Assembly: GCA_032160545.1 (NCBI GenBank)
Contig: JAVHVN010000180.1
Location: 1-47,393, forward strand
Direction: 5' to 3'
From: DATGFB01 sp032160545
GTDB taxonomy: Bacteria > Actinomycetota > Actinomycetes > Mycobacteriales > Jatrophihabitantaceae
Length of the DNA: 47,393 nt
Shown: positions 32,276-41,650 of the stretch, piece after piece
How positions within the stretch are numbered: the stretch's first letter is position 1
Layout of the letters: each line of letters opens with the position of its first letter
The notes under the pieces: model-generated
Database searches by the model: none
What the model was told of the DNA's origin: nothing
The model's input: only the letters and a program-made list of their open reading frames with translations
Made by a program: the position numbers and the translations under genes

Positions 32276-33310
32276 TCAGCGGTGGGCGCCCGCGGGGCTG
32301 GTATGAACGGTGGCTGCGGTGAGCCTGCCGACGTGGTGCAGGAGATGCGCTTCGGCGTGGTGTGCGATGTCGTGGGCCTCGGTCAGGGTCAGTCCCGGAT
32401 CGACGGTGGCGTCCACTTCAGCTCGCAGGGTGTGGCCGATCCATCGGATGCGAAGCTCCCGCACGTCGCGAATGCCATCCACCGTCATCACGGATGCCGT
32501 CGCCTCGTCGACGAGACCGGGGTCGACGGCATCCATGAGTCGCGCCCCGACCTGCCTGACAGCCGACCGCAGTACGCCGAGGATCGCGACGGTGATCAGA
32601 AGACCGATGATGGGGTCGGCGGCGCGCCATCCGAGCGCGACGCCGCCTGCGCCCAGGAGGACGGCGAGGCTGGTGAAGCCATCGGTGCGGGCGTGCAGCC
32701 CGTCGGCGACGAGCGCGGCACTGCCGATCTGGCGGCCGACCCGGATCCGGTAGCGCGCGACGATCTCGTTGCCGAGGAAACCCACCAGGCCCGCGGCGGC
32801 AACGATCCAAAGGTGGGTGACGGAGCGCGGATGGATGAGGCGGCTGATCGCCTCGTATGCCGCGAGCGCGCTGGACAGGGTGATCATCGCGATCACGAAC
32901 AGGCCGCCCAGGTCTTCGGCACGCCCGTAGCCATACGTGTAGCGCTTGGTCGGGGTACGGCGGGCCAGGGTGAACGCGACCAGTAGCGGCACCGCCGTGA
33001 GCGCGTCGGCGACGTTGTGCATCGTGTCGCCGAGCAGCGCGACCGAGCCGGACAGCACCACCACGACGGCCTGGATGGCGGCGGTCACCCCCAGGCCGGC
33101 GAGGCTGATGAACAGGGCACGACGCCCGGCTGAATGTGCCTCCAGCGCATCGTCGATCTGCTCGGCCGCGTCGTGCGAATGGCCACCGAAGAACTCGAAG
33201 ACCTCGTGCGACAAGCGCGAGAGGACGCCGCCGTCATGGTCGTGGTCGTGGTCGTGGTGATCGTCGTCAGGGTGCGCCGCGCGGTGATCGTCTTCCAGCA
33301 GGTGACCCAT
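32276..33310 (-). CDS. Cation diffusion facilitator (CDF) efflux transporter
   Basis: 344 residues from ATG 33310. His/Asp-rich N-terminus (HHDHDHDHDGG) for metal capture, then six membrane segments. Metal site residues are visible in TM2 (GDTMHNVADAL, H/D) and TM5 (ADGLHARTDGFTS, D/H/D). The cytoplasmic C-terminal domain contains ELRIRWIGHTLRAEVDATVDPG and histidines near the end. CDF proteins export Zn2+, Cd2+, Co2+ or similar in exchange for protons. The TM2 residue is H, not D, which in known members favours Zn over Mn. Confidence 0.9.
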   Translation of the reverse strand: MGHLLEDDHRAAHPDDDHHDHDHDHDGGVLSRLSHEVFEFFGGHSHDAAEQIDDALEAHSAGRRALFISLAGLGVTAAIQAVVVVLSGSVALLGDTMHNVADALTAVPLLVAFTLARRTPTKRYTYGYGRAEDLGGLFVIAMITLSSALAAYEAISRLIHPRSVTHLWIVAAAGLVGFLGNEIVARYRIRVGRQIGSAALVADGLHARTDGFTSLAVLLGAGGVALGWRAADPIIGLLITVAILGVLRSAVRQVGARLMDAVDPGLVDEATASVMTVDGIRDVRELRIRWIGHTLRAEVDATVDPGLTLTEAHDIAHHAEAHLLHHVGRLTAATVHTSPAGAHR

Positions 33311-33341
33311 GACCTCATCGATTCAATCTCGGCAGTGCTCT

Positions 33342-33360
33342 CAGTCTAGGAAGCAGACTG
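33342..33360. other. Inverted repeat between two transporter genes
   Basis: CAGTCT, 7-base spacer, AGACTG. It lies 45 nt past the stop of the cation-transporter gene and 32 nt upstream of the CDF gene, both minus strand. It could be a weak terminator or an operator for the CDF gene. No U-tract follows. Low confidence. Confidence 0.35.
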
Positions 33361-33404
33361 GGCTCGGCCGGCCAGCCGGGACGGTTCTATCTCGGTCGTC
33401 GCGT

Positions 33405-34118
33405 TCAGCAGCAGTCTTCGCCGCGCCATGCCTCGGCGCCTTCGCGGACGGCCCACGCGGCCAGCACGAGGGCGATAGCCGGGTCGACCCAGCTCCAGCC
33501 GAACGCCGCGGTGGCGCCGAGGCCGATCAAGACGGCAGCGGCTTGGGCTGCACAGAGCAGGTTCTGTGCGCCTTCGCCGGCAGTTGCGCCGGAGCCGAGT
33601 CTCGTCCCGAGGCGTTGCTTGGCGATTCCGAGGCCGGGCATGACCAGCAGGCTGGCGGCGGTCACGGTAATTCCTAATCCGCTGGCCTGGGCGAGGTGAG
33701 CACCGGCCAGGTCACGGCTGGCTTCGATGGCCAGGTAGGGGGCGAGCAGGAAGAACGACACCGCGACCGCCTTGTGGGCTCGGCCTTCGGCGGACTCGGA
33801 CATGGTGCGCGTGCCGGTGAAGCGCCAGATCACGATGACCGAGGCGAGACCTTCGATGGCGGAGCCGAGCGCCCATCCGAGAAGTGAGATCGATCCGGCT
33901 TGCAGACCGGCGATCAGCCCGAGAACACCTTCGCCGGTCATCCATACCAACGACGCCCAGGACAACAGGCGGGCGTACCGAGCCGCCGTGATCCAGCCTG
34001 GGTCTTCAGGTGCCGCCGCGCAGCTACCGCAGCAATCGTTCTCGCCTGCGGGGCTGGCATCAGCGCCTGACGAGGGCATGAGACCGAGTGCCTGCGCCGT
34101 CGGTATGTCCACAGTCAT
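33405..34118 (-). CDS. Cation transporter, CDF-like
   Basis: 237 residues; ATG 34118 overlaps the preceding stop by 1 nt. The cytoplasmic N-terminus has a Cys-rich stretch (NDCCGSCAAA). About six hydrophobic segments follow, with GWALGSAIEGLASVIVIWRF in a CDF-TM2-like position (S/E rather than H/D) and FGWSWVDPAIALVLAAWAVREG near the end. It closes with EDCC. The Cys pairs at both ends suggest soft-metal handling. It lacks the normal CDF C-terminal domain. Metal identity unknown; the neighbouring Cys-type ArsR sensor suggests Cd/Pb. Confidence 0.8.
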   Translation of the reverse strand: MTVDIPTAQALGLMPSSGADASPAGENDCCGSCAAAPEDPGWITAARYARLLSWASLVWMTGEGVLGLIAGLQAGSISLLGWALGSAIEGLASVIVIWRFTGTRTMSESAEGRAHKAVAVSFFLLAPYLAIEASRDLAGAHLAQASGLGITVTAASLLVMPGLGIAKQRLGTRLGSGATAGEGAQNLLCAAQAAAVLIGLGATAAFGWSWVDPAIALVLAAWAVREGAEAWRGEDCC

Positions 34119-35071
34119 CAGTGCATCCCCGGTTCGTGGTCGGCATGGCGTGACGGTTCCAGCTGGAACGTCGAGTGCTCGACGTCGAAATGCCCGATCA
34201 GGCAGCCCTGCAACTCGTCCAGCAGTTGCGGGGCGTGCCCGTCGCTGAAGCAGGAGTCATCGATCACGATGTGGGCCGACAGGGTGGGGAGGTTCGAGGT
34301 GACCGTCCACACGTGCAGGTCGTGCACGTCGTGCACGTGCGGGCTTTCCAGGAGATGCGTGCGGACGTCGGCGAGGTCGATGCCCGCGGGAGCGGCTTCG
34401 AGCAGCACCCGCCCGGAGTCGCGCAGCAGGCCCCACGCGGCGTTCAGCATCAACGCGACCACGATCAGTGACGCGATCGCGTCGGCGCGGGCGAAGCCGG
34501 TGGTCAGGATGACGATCGCGGCGATGACGGTGCCGATGAAGCCGTAGAGATCGGTGACGATGTGCTGGTACGCGCCCTCGACGTTCAGCGAGGACCGGTT
34601 CGCTCTGGCGAGTACCCAGGCGGCCGCGATGTTGACGGCGACCCCGACCAGGGCGACGACCAGCACCGGGGCGCCGTCCACCGTCGGGGGGTGGATCAGC
34701 CGTCGGATCGCCTCGAAGGCCACGATGCCCGACACCACGAGCAAGGTGATGCCGTTGCCAGCGGCAGATATGATCTCGGCGCGCTTCCAGCCGAACGTCC
34801 ACGCGCCGGCCGCAGGGCGTGCCGCGAGGCGCATCGCCCACAGCGACGCACCGATCGCGCCGACGTCGGACAGCATGTGCCCGGCGTCGGACAGCAGCGC
34901 AAGCGACCCGGAGACGAACGCGACGATCACCTCGGTGATCACGAACGCGACCAGCAGGCCCAGCGCCATGATCAGGTAGCGGGGGTCGGCTTTCGCGACG
35001 TTCCCACGCTCCGTCTCGCTGCGATGGCCAGCAGCAGGGGAGTCCCGGTCGCCGTGCCGAAGGGGGGTCAC
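34118..35071 (-). CDS. CzcD-type cation diffusion facilitator
   Basis: 317 residues from GTG 35071, whose GTGA overlaps the arsR-type stop; an ATG at 35113 would start inside that gene. Six membrane segments with SDAGHMLSDVGAI (TM2, H/D) and QHIVTDLYGFIGT (TM5, H/D). C-terminal domain: HDVHDLHVWTVTSNLPTLSAHI, a typical CzcD signature, and a His-containing tail (HADHEPGMH). Exports Zn/Cd/Co. Translationally coupled to the metal sensor. Confidence 0.9.
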   Translation of the reverse strand: MTPLRHGDRDSPAAGHRSETERGNVAKADPRYLIMALGLLVAFVITEVIVAFVSGSLALLSDAGHMLSDVGAIGASLWAMRLAARPAAGAWTFGWKRAEIISAAGNGITLLVVSGIVAFEAIRRLIHPPTVDGAPVLVVALVGVAVNIAAAWVLARANRSSLNVEGAYQHIVTDLYGFIGTVIAAIVILTTGFARADAIASLIVVALMLNAAWGLLRDSGRVLLEAAPAGIDLADVRTHLLESPHVHDVHDLHVWTVTSNLPTLSAHIVIDDSCFSDGHAPQLLDELQGCLIGHFDVEHSTFQLEPSRHADHEPGMH

Positions 35072-35439
35072 GCCGCCGGGCTGGCGGCGTCGGCGATGCC
35101 GTAGGCCGGACACAGGTCGACCGCCTTGCCGGTGTCGGCCAGCAACTGCTCGGCCGCGGCCAGCAGCCCCAGCAGAGCCGGCTGTGTCAGCCGGTAGAGC
35201 GACTGGCGCCCGAGCGGACGGGAGTCAACCAGCTGACAGTCGCGCAGACACGCCAGGTGCGCCGACACGGTGGATTGCGCCAAGTTCAACGCGCGGGTCA
35301 AGTCGACGACCCGGCGCTCACCGCGCGCCAGTTCGTGCACGATCGCCAACCGTGTTGGATCGCCCAAGCTGCGAAACAAAGCCACAGCGGCCGACAGGTC
35401 CACCCCGCACGCGTCGCTGTGGACATCCGTCATCGTCAT
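35068..35439 (-). CDS. ArsR/SmtB-family metal sensor, CmtR-like
   Basis: 123 residues from ATG 35439; ATG 35433 is also possible. Winged helix: SLGDPTRLAIVHELARGERRVVDLTRALNLAQSTVSAHLACLRDCQLVDSRPLGRQSLYRL. C64 and C68 lie in the recognition helix and C110 near the C-terminus (DLCPAYG). In M. tuberculosis CmtR, a Cd/Pb sensor, the ligands are C57, C61 and C102: the same spacing of 4 and about 41. It should repress its own operon, with the two efflux genes downstream. An inverted repeat just upstream (35461-35480) is a candidate operator. Confidence 0.88.
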   Translation of the reverse strand: MTMTDVHSDACGVDLSAAVALFRSLGDPTRLAIVHELARGERRVVDLTRALNLAQSTVSAHLACLRDCQLVDSRPLGRQSLYRLTQPALLGLLAAAEQLLADTGKAVDLCPAYGIADAASPAA

Positions 35440-35460
35440 GAGGCGATGATATCGGTTGGA

Positions 35461-35480
35461 GATGATCGTTCGACATCATC
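35461..35480. promoter_or_regulatory. Candidate metal-sensor operator
   Basis: GATGAT, 8 bases, ATCATC, in the 87-bp gap between the divergent ArsR-type gene and the small Cys protein gene. A second GATGAT copy lies at 35445-35450. AT-richer than its surroundings, as expected of a promoter/operator. Binding is inferred. Confidence 0.5.
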
Positions 35481-35526
35481 GTCTTGCGCTGGCGGCGCCG
35501 AACCAACCGCGGCTTACGCTGAATCG

Positions 35527-35730
35527 GTGGCCGTTCGTGAGTCGGTGATCGAGTGCCCGCACTGCGGGCACTCGGCTCGGGAGCGGATGCCTAGCGATGC
35601 GTGTCAGCACTTCTACCGATGCGCCGGATGCAGTGAGTTGCTGTCCCCGTTGCCGGGTGACTGTTGCGTGTTCTGTTCCTTCGGCACCGTGCCGTGCCCG
35701 CCGAAGCAGGCTGAGCGTCAGGGCGTGTGA
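35527..35730 (+). CDS. Small Cys-rich protein with GDCCVFCSFG motif
   Basis: 67 residues from GTG 35527 (GTG 35545 is an alternative). CPHCG near the start, C and H in DACQHFYRCAGC, then GDCCVFCSFGTVPCPPKQ. The last motif is a conserved signature of small proteins found with mercury/heavy-metal resistance genes. About nine Cys in 67 residues imply one or two bound metals. Divergent from the metal sensor, so probably under the same operator. Function not established. Confidence 0.72.
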   Translation: MAVRESVIECPHCGHSARERMPSDACQHFYRCAGCSELLSPLPGDCCVFCSFGTVPCPPKQAERQGV

Positions 35731-35876
35731 CGTCCCAGGCGGCGTATCGCGGTGCCCACGATCGGCAGGTGGTGCCAGCCACGCTGGACGACGACACGGC
35801 GCGCAAACCGTGCCCGGTCACGCAGCATGACAGCCGGCCCGGTACGTGAGCGGTCCTCAATCGCGTCCGCGGGCTG

Positions 35877-36308
35877 TCAGCTCTCGACGCGCTTCTTCAG
35901 CTCGCGCATCGCGTTCTTCAGGGACTGGTCGCGGATCAGGTTCTTCATCGGGCCCGGAACGAAGAAGCCCACCTCGGCGACGATGTCGACCGTGACGTCG
36001 GTGCCACCGTCCGCACGCGGGGTGAACCGGTAGACGCCGGTGTTCTCCTTGAGGTCTCCGCTCTCCTGCTCCCACGAGAATCCGTCGGGCAGGTCGTAGG
36101 TGTAACGCACGATGTAGTCGACCTTGCGGATCTTCGCGTCGACCTTCATCCGGATCAGGCTGCCGCGACCCTCGGCGTCGCGCTCGAGAACCTCGCACTC
36201 CAGCACGGCGCCCTGCCACTCCGGAAAGGTCTCGAACGAGGTGAGGGCGTCGATGATCTTGTCCACCGGCGCGTTCACCGTCGCGCTGTAGCCGTGCGAA
36301 TCCGTCAT
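35877..36308 (-). CDS. SRPBCC (START-like) protein
   Basis: 143 residues from ATG 36308, 1 nt after the fadA5 stop. Polyketide-cyclase/START-like fold: YSATVNAPVDKIIDALTSFETFPEWQGAVLECEVLERD at the N-terminus and the long C-terminal helix MKNLIRDQSLKNAMRELKKRVES. The fold makes a hydrophobic cavity. Co-transcribed with fadA5 from a promoter with KstR-type boxes, so it may bind steroid-CoA or carry side-chain intermediates. No catalytic residue can be named. Confidence 0.82.
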   Translation of the reverse strand: MTDSHGYSATVNAPVDKIIDALTSFETFPEWQGAVLECEVLERDAEGRGSLIRMKVDAKIRKVDYIVRYTYDLPDGFSWEQESGDLKENTGVYRFTPRADGGTDVTVDIVAEVGFFVPGPMKNLIRDQSLKNAMRELKKRVES

Positions 36309-36309
36309 G

Positions 36310-37470
36310 TCAGATCCTCTCGATGATCGTGCCGGTCGACAGCGCCCCGCCGGCGCACATGGTGATGAGGGCCGTCGAGGCGTCCCGCCGCTCGAGTTCG
36401 TGCAGCGCGGTGGTGATCAGCCGCGAACCGGTGCTGCCGACGGGGTGCCCGAGGGCGATCGCCCCGCCGTTCACGTTGAGCCGCGACGGGTCGGCGCCGT
36501 GTACCTGCAGCCACGACAACGGAACTGATGCGAACGCCTCATTGACCTCGAAGATATCGATGTCCTTGATCGACATTCCGGTGCGCTCGAGCAACCGCGT
36601 GGTCGCCTGCACCGGCCCGTCGAGGTGGTAGTACGGCTCCGCGCCGACGAGCGCCTGGGCGACTATGCGGGCCCGCGGCCTGAGCCCGAGCGCGGCGGCG
36701 CGGCCGGAATCCATCAACAACACCGCGGCGGCGCCGTCGGAGATCTGCGACGACGTCCCGGCCGTGTGCAGCGCCCCGTCGTACACCGGCTTCAACGACG
36801 CAAGTCCTTCCGCGGTCGTCTCGCGCAGCCCCTGGTCGGTCGTGACGGTGCGGGTCTGACCGGTCGGCTTGCCGTCCTCGTCCAGGACGGAGGCCTCGAT
36901 CGGGGCGACCTCGCGCTCGAAGCGCTGCTCGGCCCACGCCTGCTTGGCCTTGAGCTGGGACTGCAGGCCGAAGGCGTCGAGGTCGGCGCGGGTGAGGCTG
37001 CGGCGCTCGGCGATCCGCTCGGCGGCGAGGAACTGGTTCGGCAGGTCGATGTCCCACGAGTCCGGGCGCACGGACCCCGCCTCGCCCCGGTTGGCCCCGA
37101 GCGGCACGCGCGACATGGCCTCGACGCCGCACGCGACGCCGACGTCGATCGCACCCGTCGCGATGAGCCCGGCGATGAGGTGGTTGGCCTGCTGCGCCGA
37201 GCCGCACTGGGCGTCGATCGTCGTGGCGCCCGTCTGCCAGGGCAGCCCGGCGTGCAGCCAGGCCGTCCGCGTGACACTGTTGGACTGCTCACCCGCCTGG
37301 GTGACGCACCCGCCGATGACCTGTTCCACCAGGGCCGGCTCGACGCCGGCCCGCTCGAGCACCGCACGCTGCGCCGCACCGAGGATCTCGGCGGCGTGCA
37401 GGCTGGCCAGCCACCCGTTCCGCTTGCCGATCGGAGTACGGACCGCCTCGACGATCACCGGAGTTCCCAC
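36310..37470 (-). CDS. fadA5: Steroid side-chain thiolase FadA5
   Basis: 386 residues from GTG 37470 (GGAACTCCG follows). Thiolase motifs: nucleophile C89 (IDAQCGSAQQA), NEAFAS, GGAIALGHPVGSTG (His) and CAGGALSTG (second Cys). FadA5 thiolyses 3-ketoacyl-CoA forms of the sterol side chain. The pairing with cyp125 across a KstR-regulated gap is the same as in M. tuberculosis (Rv3546/Rv3545c), which supports the name over other thiolases. Confidence 0.93.
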   Translation of the reverse strand: MGTPVIVEAVRTPIGKRNGWLASLHAAEILGAAQRAVLERAGVEPALVEQVIGGCVTQAGEQSNSVTRTAWLHAGLPWQTGATTIDAQCGSAQQANHLIAGLIATGAIDVGVACGVEAMSRVPLGANRGEAGSVRPDSWDIDLPNQFLAAERIAERRSLTRADLDAFGLQSQLKAKQAWAEQRFEREVAPIEASVLDEDGKPTGQTRTVTTDQGLRETTAEGLASLKPVYDGALHTAGTSSQISDGAAAVLLMDSGRAAALGLRPRARIVAQALVGAEPYYHLDGPVQATTRLLERTGMSIKDIDIFEVNEAFASVPLSWLQVHGADPSRLNVNGGAIALGHPVGSTGSRLITTALHELERRDASTALITMCAGGALSTGTIIERI

Positions 37471-37517
37471 GCTGCGCCGTCCTCTCGCCCCGACCCGCGT
37501 GCCGGGTGGCCCCAAAC

Positions 37518-37531
37518 TAGAACAGGTTTCG
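37518..37531. promoter_or_regulatory. KstR-type operator upstream of fadA5
   Basis: TAGAACAGGTTTCG matches TnnAACnnGTTnnA at 7 of 8 fixed positions (last A is G). It lies 48 nt upstream of the fadA5 start. Confidence 0.7.
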
Positions 37532-37596
37532 ATCTGGTGGCAACCGGGGCGGGCGGCGCTCTTCACTTTGCTCGTCCCACTGTGATTGAATCGTAC

Positions 37597-37610
37597 TAGA
37601 ACGTGTTACA
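37597..37610. promoter_or_regulatory. KstR-type operator upstream of cyp125
   Basis: TAGAACGTGTTACA matches TnnAACnnGTTnnA at all 8 fixed positions, the best in the window. It ends 19 nt before the cyp125 start. Confidence 0.9.
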
Positions 37611-37629
37611 GATCGCTGAGGAGGCAGGC

Positions 37630-38877
37630 GTGCCCGAGCCGCAGCTCCCCGAGGGCTTCGATGTCAACGACCCGGACACCTACGCGCGCGGCCTGCCGCG
37701 GTCGGAGTGGGCCGAGCTGCGGCGCACTGCCCCGGTGTGGTGGCAGTCGCAACCACGCGGCCGGGACGGCTTCGGTGACGACGGGCACTGGGTGCTCACC
37801 AGGCACGCCGACGTCAAGGAGGTCTCGCGCAACGACGCGGTCTTCTCGACCTACGAGAACACGGCGATCATCCGCTTCAGTGACCAGATGACCCGCGAGA
37901 ACATCGAGATGCAGCGGGTCATCCTGCTGAACATGGACGCGCCGCAGCACACCCGCATGCGCGCGATCATCTCCCGCGGTTTCACCCCGCGCGCCGTCGC
38001 CGGTCTCAAGGACGCCCTGAACGAGCGGGCGCGCACGATCGTGACCGAGGCCCTGGCCAAGGGCGAGGGCGACTTCGTCCGCGATGTCGCCTGCGAGCTG
38101 CCCCTGCAGGCGATCGCCGAGCTGCTCGGCGTGCCGCAGGAAGACCGGCTGAAGCTGTTCGACTGGTCGAACATGATGGTCAGCTACGACGACCCGGACT
38201 ACGACCCCGAGGACGGCCAGACCGCGTCGTTCGAGATGCTGAGTTACTTCATGGCCGTGGCCGAGGAGCGCAAGGCCGAGCCGGCCAACGACATCGTCAC
38301 CAAGCTCGTGACCGCCGACATCGACGGCCAGGAACTGACCTCGGACGAGTTCGGATTCTTCACGATCCTGCTGTCGGTCGCAGGCAACGAGACGACGCGC
38401 AACGCCATCAGCCACGGCATGATCGCGTTCATGCAGAACCCCGACCAGTGGGAGCTCTACAAGCGCGAGCGCCCTGAGACCGCTGCCGACGAGATCGTGC
38501 GCTGGTCGACTCCGGTCGTGTCGTTCCAGCGCACCGCGAAGGAGGACGTCGTCATCGGCGGCCGGCAGATCAAGGCCGGCGACCGCGTCGGGCTCTATTA
38601 CGCCTCGGCGAACTTCGACGAAGAGGTCTTCGACAAGCCGCACGAGTTCGACATCATGCGCGACCCCAACCCGCACCTGGGCTTCGGCGGCACGGGCGCG
38701 CACTACTGCATCGGCGCGAACCTCGCCCGGCTCGAGATGAACCTCATCTTCAACGCGATCGCCGACCACCTGCCCGACATCAGCGCGCTGGGCGACCCGA
38801 AACGGTTGCGCTCGGGCTGGCTCAACGGCATCAAGGAGCTACCGGTCAGCTACACGAAGTGCCCCGTAGCCCACTAG
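37630..38877 (+). CDS. cyp125: Cytochrome P450 CYP125 (sterol C26/27 hydroxylase)
   Basis: 415 residues from GTG 37630, chosen because GAGGAGG lies 5 nt upstream; the frame opens at 37603, but that start lies inside the KstR-type box. Motifs: N-terminal PEGFDVNDPDTYARGLP typical of CYP125, I-helix AGNETTRN, ExxR in DEIVRW, and the haem loop FGGTGAHYCIG with C360. It hydroxylates and oxidises the terminal carbon of the cholesterol side chain, the first catabolic step. Redox partners are not in the window. Confidence 0.94.
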   Translation: MPEPQLPEGFDVNDPDTYARGLPRSEWAELRRTAPVWWQSQPRGRDGFGDDGHWVLTRHADVKEVSRNDAVFSTYENTAIIRFSDQMTRENIEMQRVILLNMDAPQHTRMRAIISRGFTPRAVAGLKDALNERARTIVTEALAKGEGDFVRDVACELPLQAIAELLGVPQEDRLKLFDWSNMMVSYDDPDYDPEDGQTASFEMLSYFMAVAEERKAEPANDIVTKLVTADIDGQELTSDEFGFFTILLSVAGNETTRNAISHGMIAFMQNPDQWELYKRERPETAADEIVRWSTPVVSFQRTAKEDVVIGGRQIKAGDRVGLYYASANFDEEVFDKPHEFDIMRDPNPHLGFGGTGAHYCIGANLARLEMNLIFNAIADHLPDISALGDPKRLRSGWLNGIKELPVSYTKCPVAH

Positions 38878-38897
38878 CGGGCCCGGAGGCGGGCCCG
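38878..38897. terminator. GC-rich hairpin between convergent genes
   Basis: Two copies of CGGGCCCG, itself a palindrome, separated by GAGG give an 8-bp stem with a 4-base loop directly after the cyp125 stop. It lies between convergent genes, so it could serve both. No T-tract follows, as is common in actinobacteria. Confidence 0.7.
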
Positions 38898-38917
38898 ACG
38901 GGCGGGTGGCGTTGCCC

Positions 38918-39405
38918 TCAGCCGGGCCGGGCGGTCTTCATGCCACGCTCGAACTCCCAGATCGCACGCAGCGACAGCAGCGTGCCGGCGTCGGTGACCC
39001 GGTAGACGAAGGCACCCTCGCAGTCGATGACGTAGCCGTTGTTCATCGTCATGCGAATGACGCCGGTGTTCGCGCACTCGTTGCCCGCGGCGAACGAGTC
39101 GTGGATCTCGAACACGAAGGTCGCGACCGTCGCGATCGTCTTGTCCCAGAAGGCGTCCCGGGCGGCGGGACCGTGGTGTCCTTGGCCGGTCGGGTCGATG
39201 GGGGAGACGCCGACCGGGTCCTCGATCCAGCCCTCCTCGGCGAACAGCGCGAGCCAGGCCGCCTTGTCCTTGCGGCACACCGCGCCGTAGGAGCCGAGCG
39301 CGGCGGCACGGGCCGGGTGCGGCGCGCGCGACGGCGCCCGCCAGTCCACCCGCGAGCCGTTCACGCCGGTGAGGTCGGTCGCGAGCTCGGTTGCCGACGG
39401 GTCGA

Positions 39406-39409
<4 letters not shown>
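38918..39409 (-). CDS. SnoaL/NTF2-like protein, end of the ltp operon
   Basis: 163 residues from ATG 39409, overlapping the ltp3 stop by 4 nt. Ketosteroid-isomerase-like cone: RKDKAAWLALFAEEGWIEDPVGVSPID, then HHGPAARDAFWDKTIA, FEIHDSFAAGNECANTGVIRMTM and FEFERGMKTARPG-type end. The Asp in IEDPVG and nearby His are possible acid/base residues. Second NTF2-like gene in the sterol locus (the other is at 17299), each at an operon end. May act on a sterol side-chain intermediate; not assigned. Confidence 0.8.
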
Positions 39410-40563
<1,154 letters not shown>

Positions 40564-40591
40564 CGGTTGCCCCTGCTCCTCGCGCGAGCCG

Positions 40592-41650
40592 TCATCGGTC
40601 GCGGCCCTCCATGACGCACACCAGGTTGTGCTGCAGGGCCGGCCCGCTCGTGGCGTGGGCCAGCACCTTGCCGGCCGAGCCGGCCATCACGTGCCGCGCC
40701 GCCTCGCCGATCCGGGTCAACCCGGCCGCGAACATCGGGTTGCCGGCCAGGGCGCCGCCCGACGGAGTGATCCGCACCTCGTCGCCGAGGCCCAGCGCTG
40801 TGCGCAGGATCAGCTCTTGGTGCGTGAACGGTGACTGCAGTTCCGCGACCTCGACGCCGTCGATCCCGGCGTCGGCGGCGGCCGCCGCGGTCGAGGCCGA
40901 GACGGTGAGGTCGCGGCTGCCCAGCTGCGCGGAGTCGACCCGCTGGGCCATGCCGGTGATCCACGCCGGCCGCTCGACGAGCTCACGGGCCCGCTCCTCG
41001 GCGGCCAGCACGATGACCGAGGCCCCGTCGGTGATCGGCGCGCAGTCGTGGCGCCGCAGGGGATCGGCCAGGTAGGGCTCGGCGAGCAGCTCGTCGGCGT
41101 CCTTGGACCCGCAGAGCTGCGCGTGTGGGTTCGTCTCGGCGTCGCGACGGCTGCGCACGGCGACCTCGGCCATCTCACGCTCGGTCCAGGTGCCGTTCTC
41201 GATACCGACCCGGGCCTGCAGGGCGGCGACCGCGACCGAGTCCGGGTACAGCGGAGCGAGCGTGTACGGGTCGAGCTGGAACGCAAGCGTCCGGCGCAGG
41301 TTGCCCGCCGACGACTTGCCGAAGCCGTAGACCAGGGCGGTGTCGACCTCGCCGGTCATGATCTTGACCCATGCCTCGTACAGCGCCCATGCGGCATCGG
41401 CCTCGACGTGCGACTCGTTGATCGGCGGCACGGGTCCGATCGCGTCGATCGCCGAGATGAACGAGAAGGCCCGCCCGGCCAGGTAGTCCGACGATCCGGA
41501 GCACCAGAAGCCGATATCGCTCTTGTCGATGCCCAGGGCGCCGTACACCTCGCCGAAGATCGGCACCAGCATCTCGACGCCGTTGGTCGTCCCTTCGGTA
41601 CGCCGCTCCTGCGGCGACTGCGCGAACCCGACGACCGCGACCTCTCTCAC
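40592..41650 (-). CDS. ltp4: Lipid-transfer/thiolase-like aldolase Ltp4
   Basis: 352 residues from GTG 41650, overlapping the DUF35 stop by 4 nt. Thiolase fold with VVGFAQSPQERRTEGTTNGVEM, NESHVEADAAWALYEAWVKIM (active-site region without a thiolase Cys), DGASVIVLAAEE and TPSGGALAGNPMFAAGLTRI. Length near the 354 residues of Rv3522. Likely forms a complex with the DUF35 protein and Ltp3, as Ltp2 does with ChsH2. Confidence 0.87.
   Translation of the reverse strand: MREVAVVGFAQSPQERRTEGTTNGVEMLVPIFGEVYGALGIDKSDIGFWCSGSSDYLAGRAFSFISAIDAIGPVPPINESHVEADAAWALYEAWVKIMTGEVDTALVYGFGKSSAGNLRRTLAFQLDPYTLAPLYPDSVAVAALQARVGIENGTWTEREMAEVAVRSRRDAETNPHAQLCGSKDADELLAEPYLADPLRRHDCAPITDGASVIVLAAEERARELVERPAWITGMAQRVDSAQLGSRDLTVSASTAAAAADAGIDGVEVAELQSPFTHQELILRTALGLGDEVRITPSGGALAGNPMFAAGLTRIGEAARHVMAGSAGKVLAHATSGPALQHNLVCVMEGRDR

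Noticed and set aside
33225..33270. GGTCGT-type tandem repeat
   Set aside because: Codes for the His-Asp repeat of the CDF N-terminus on the minus strand; ordinary metal-binding low complexity.
35591..36033. Open frames on both strands after the small Cys protein (35591-35860 minus, 35752-36033 plus)
   Set aside because: No family motifs, no ribosome-binding site, composition of shadow frames; treated as intergenic.
37603..37629. Upstream GTG start for cyp125
   Set aside because: Lies inside the perfect KstR-type box; GTG 37630 has a good ribosome-binding site.
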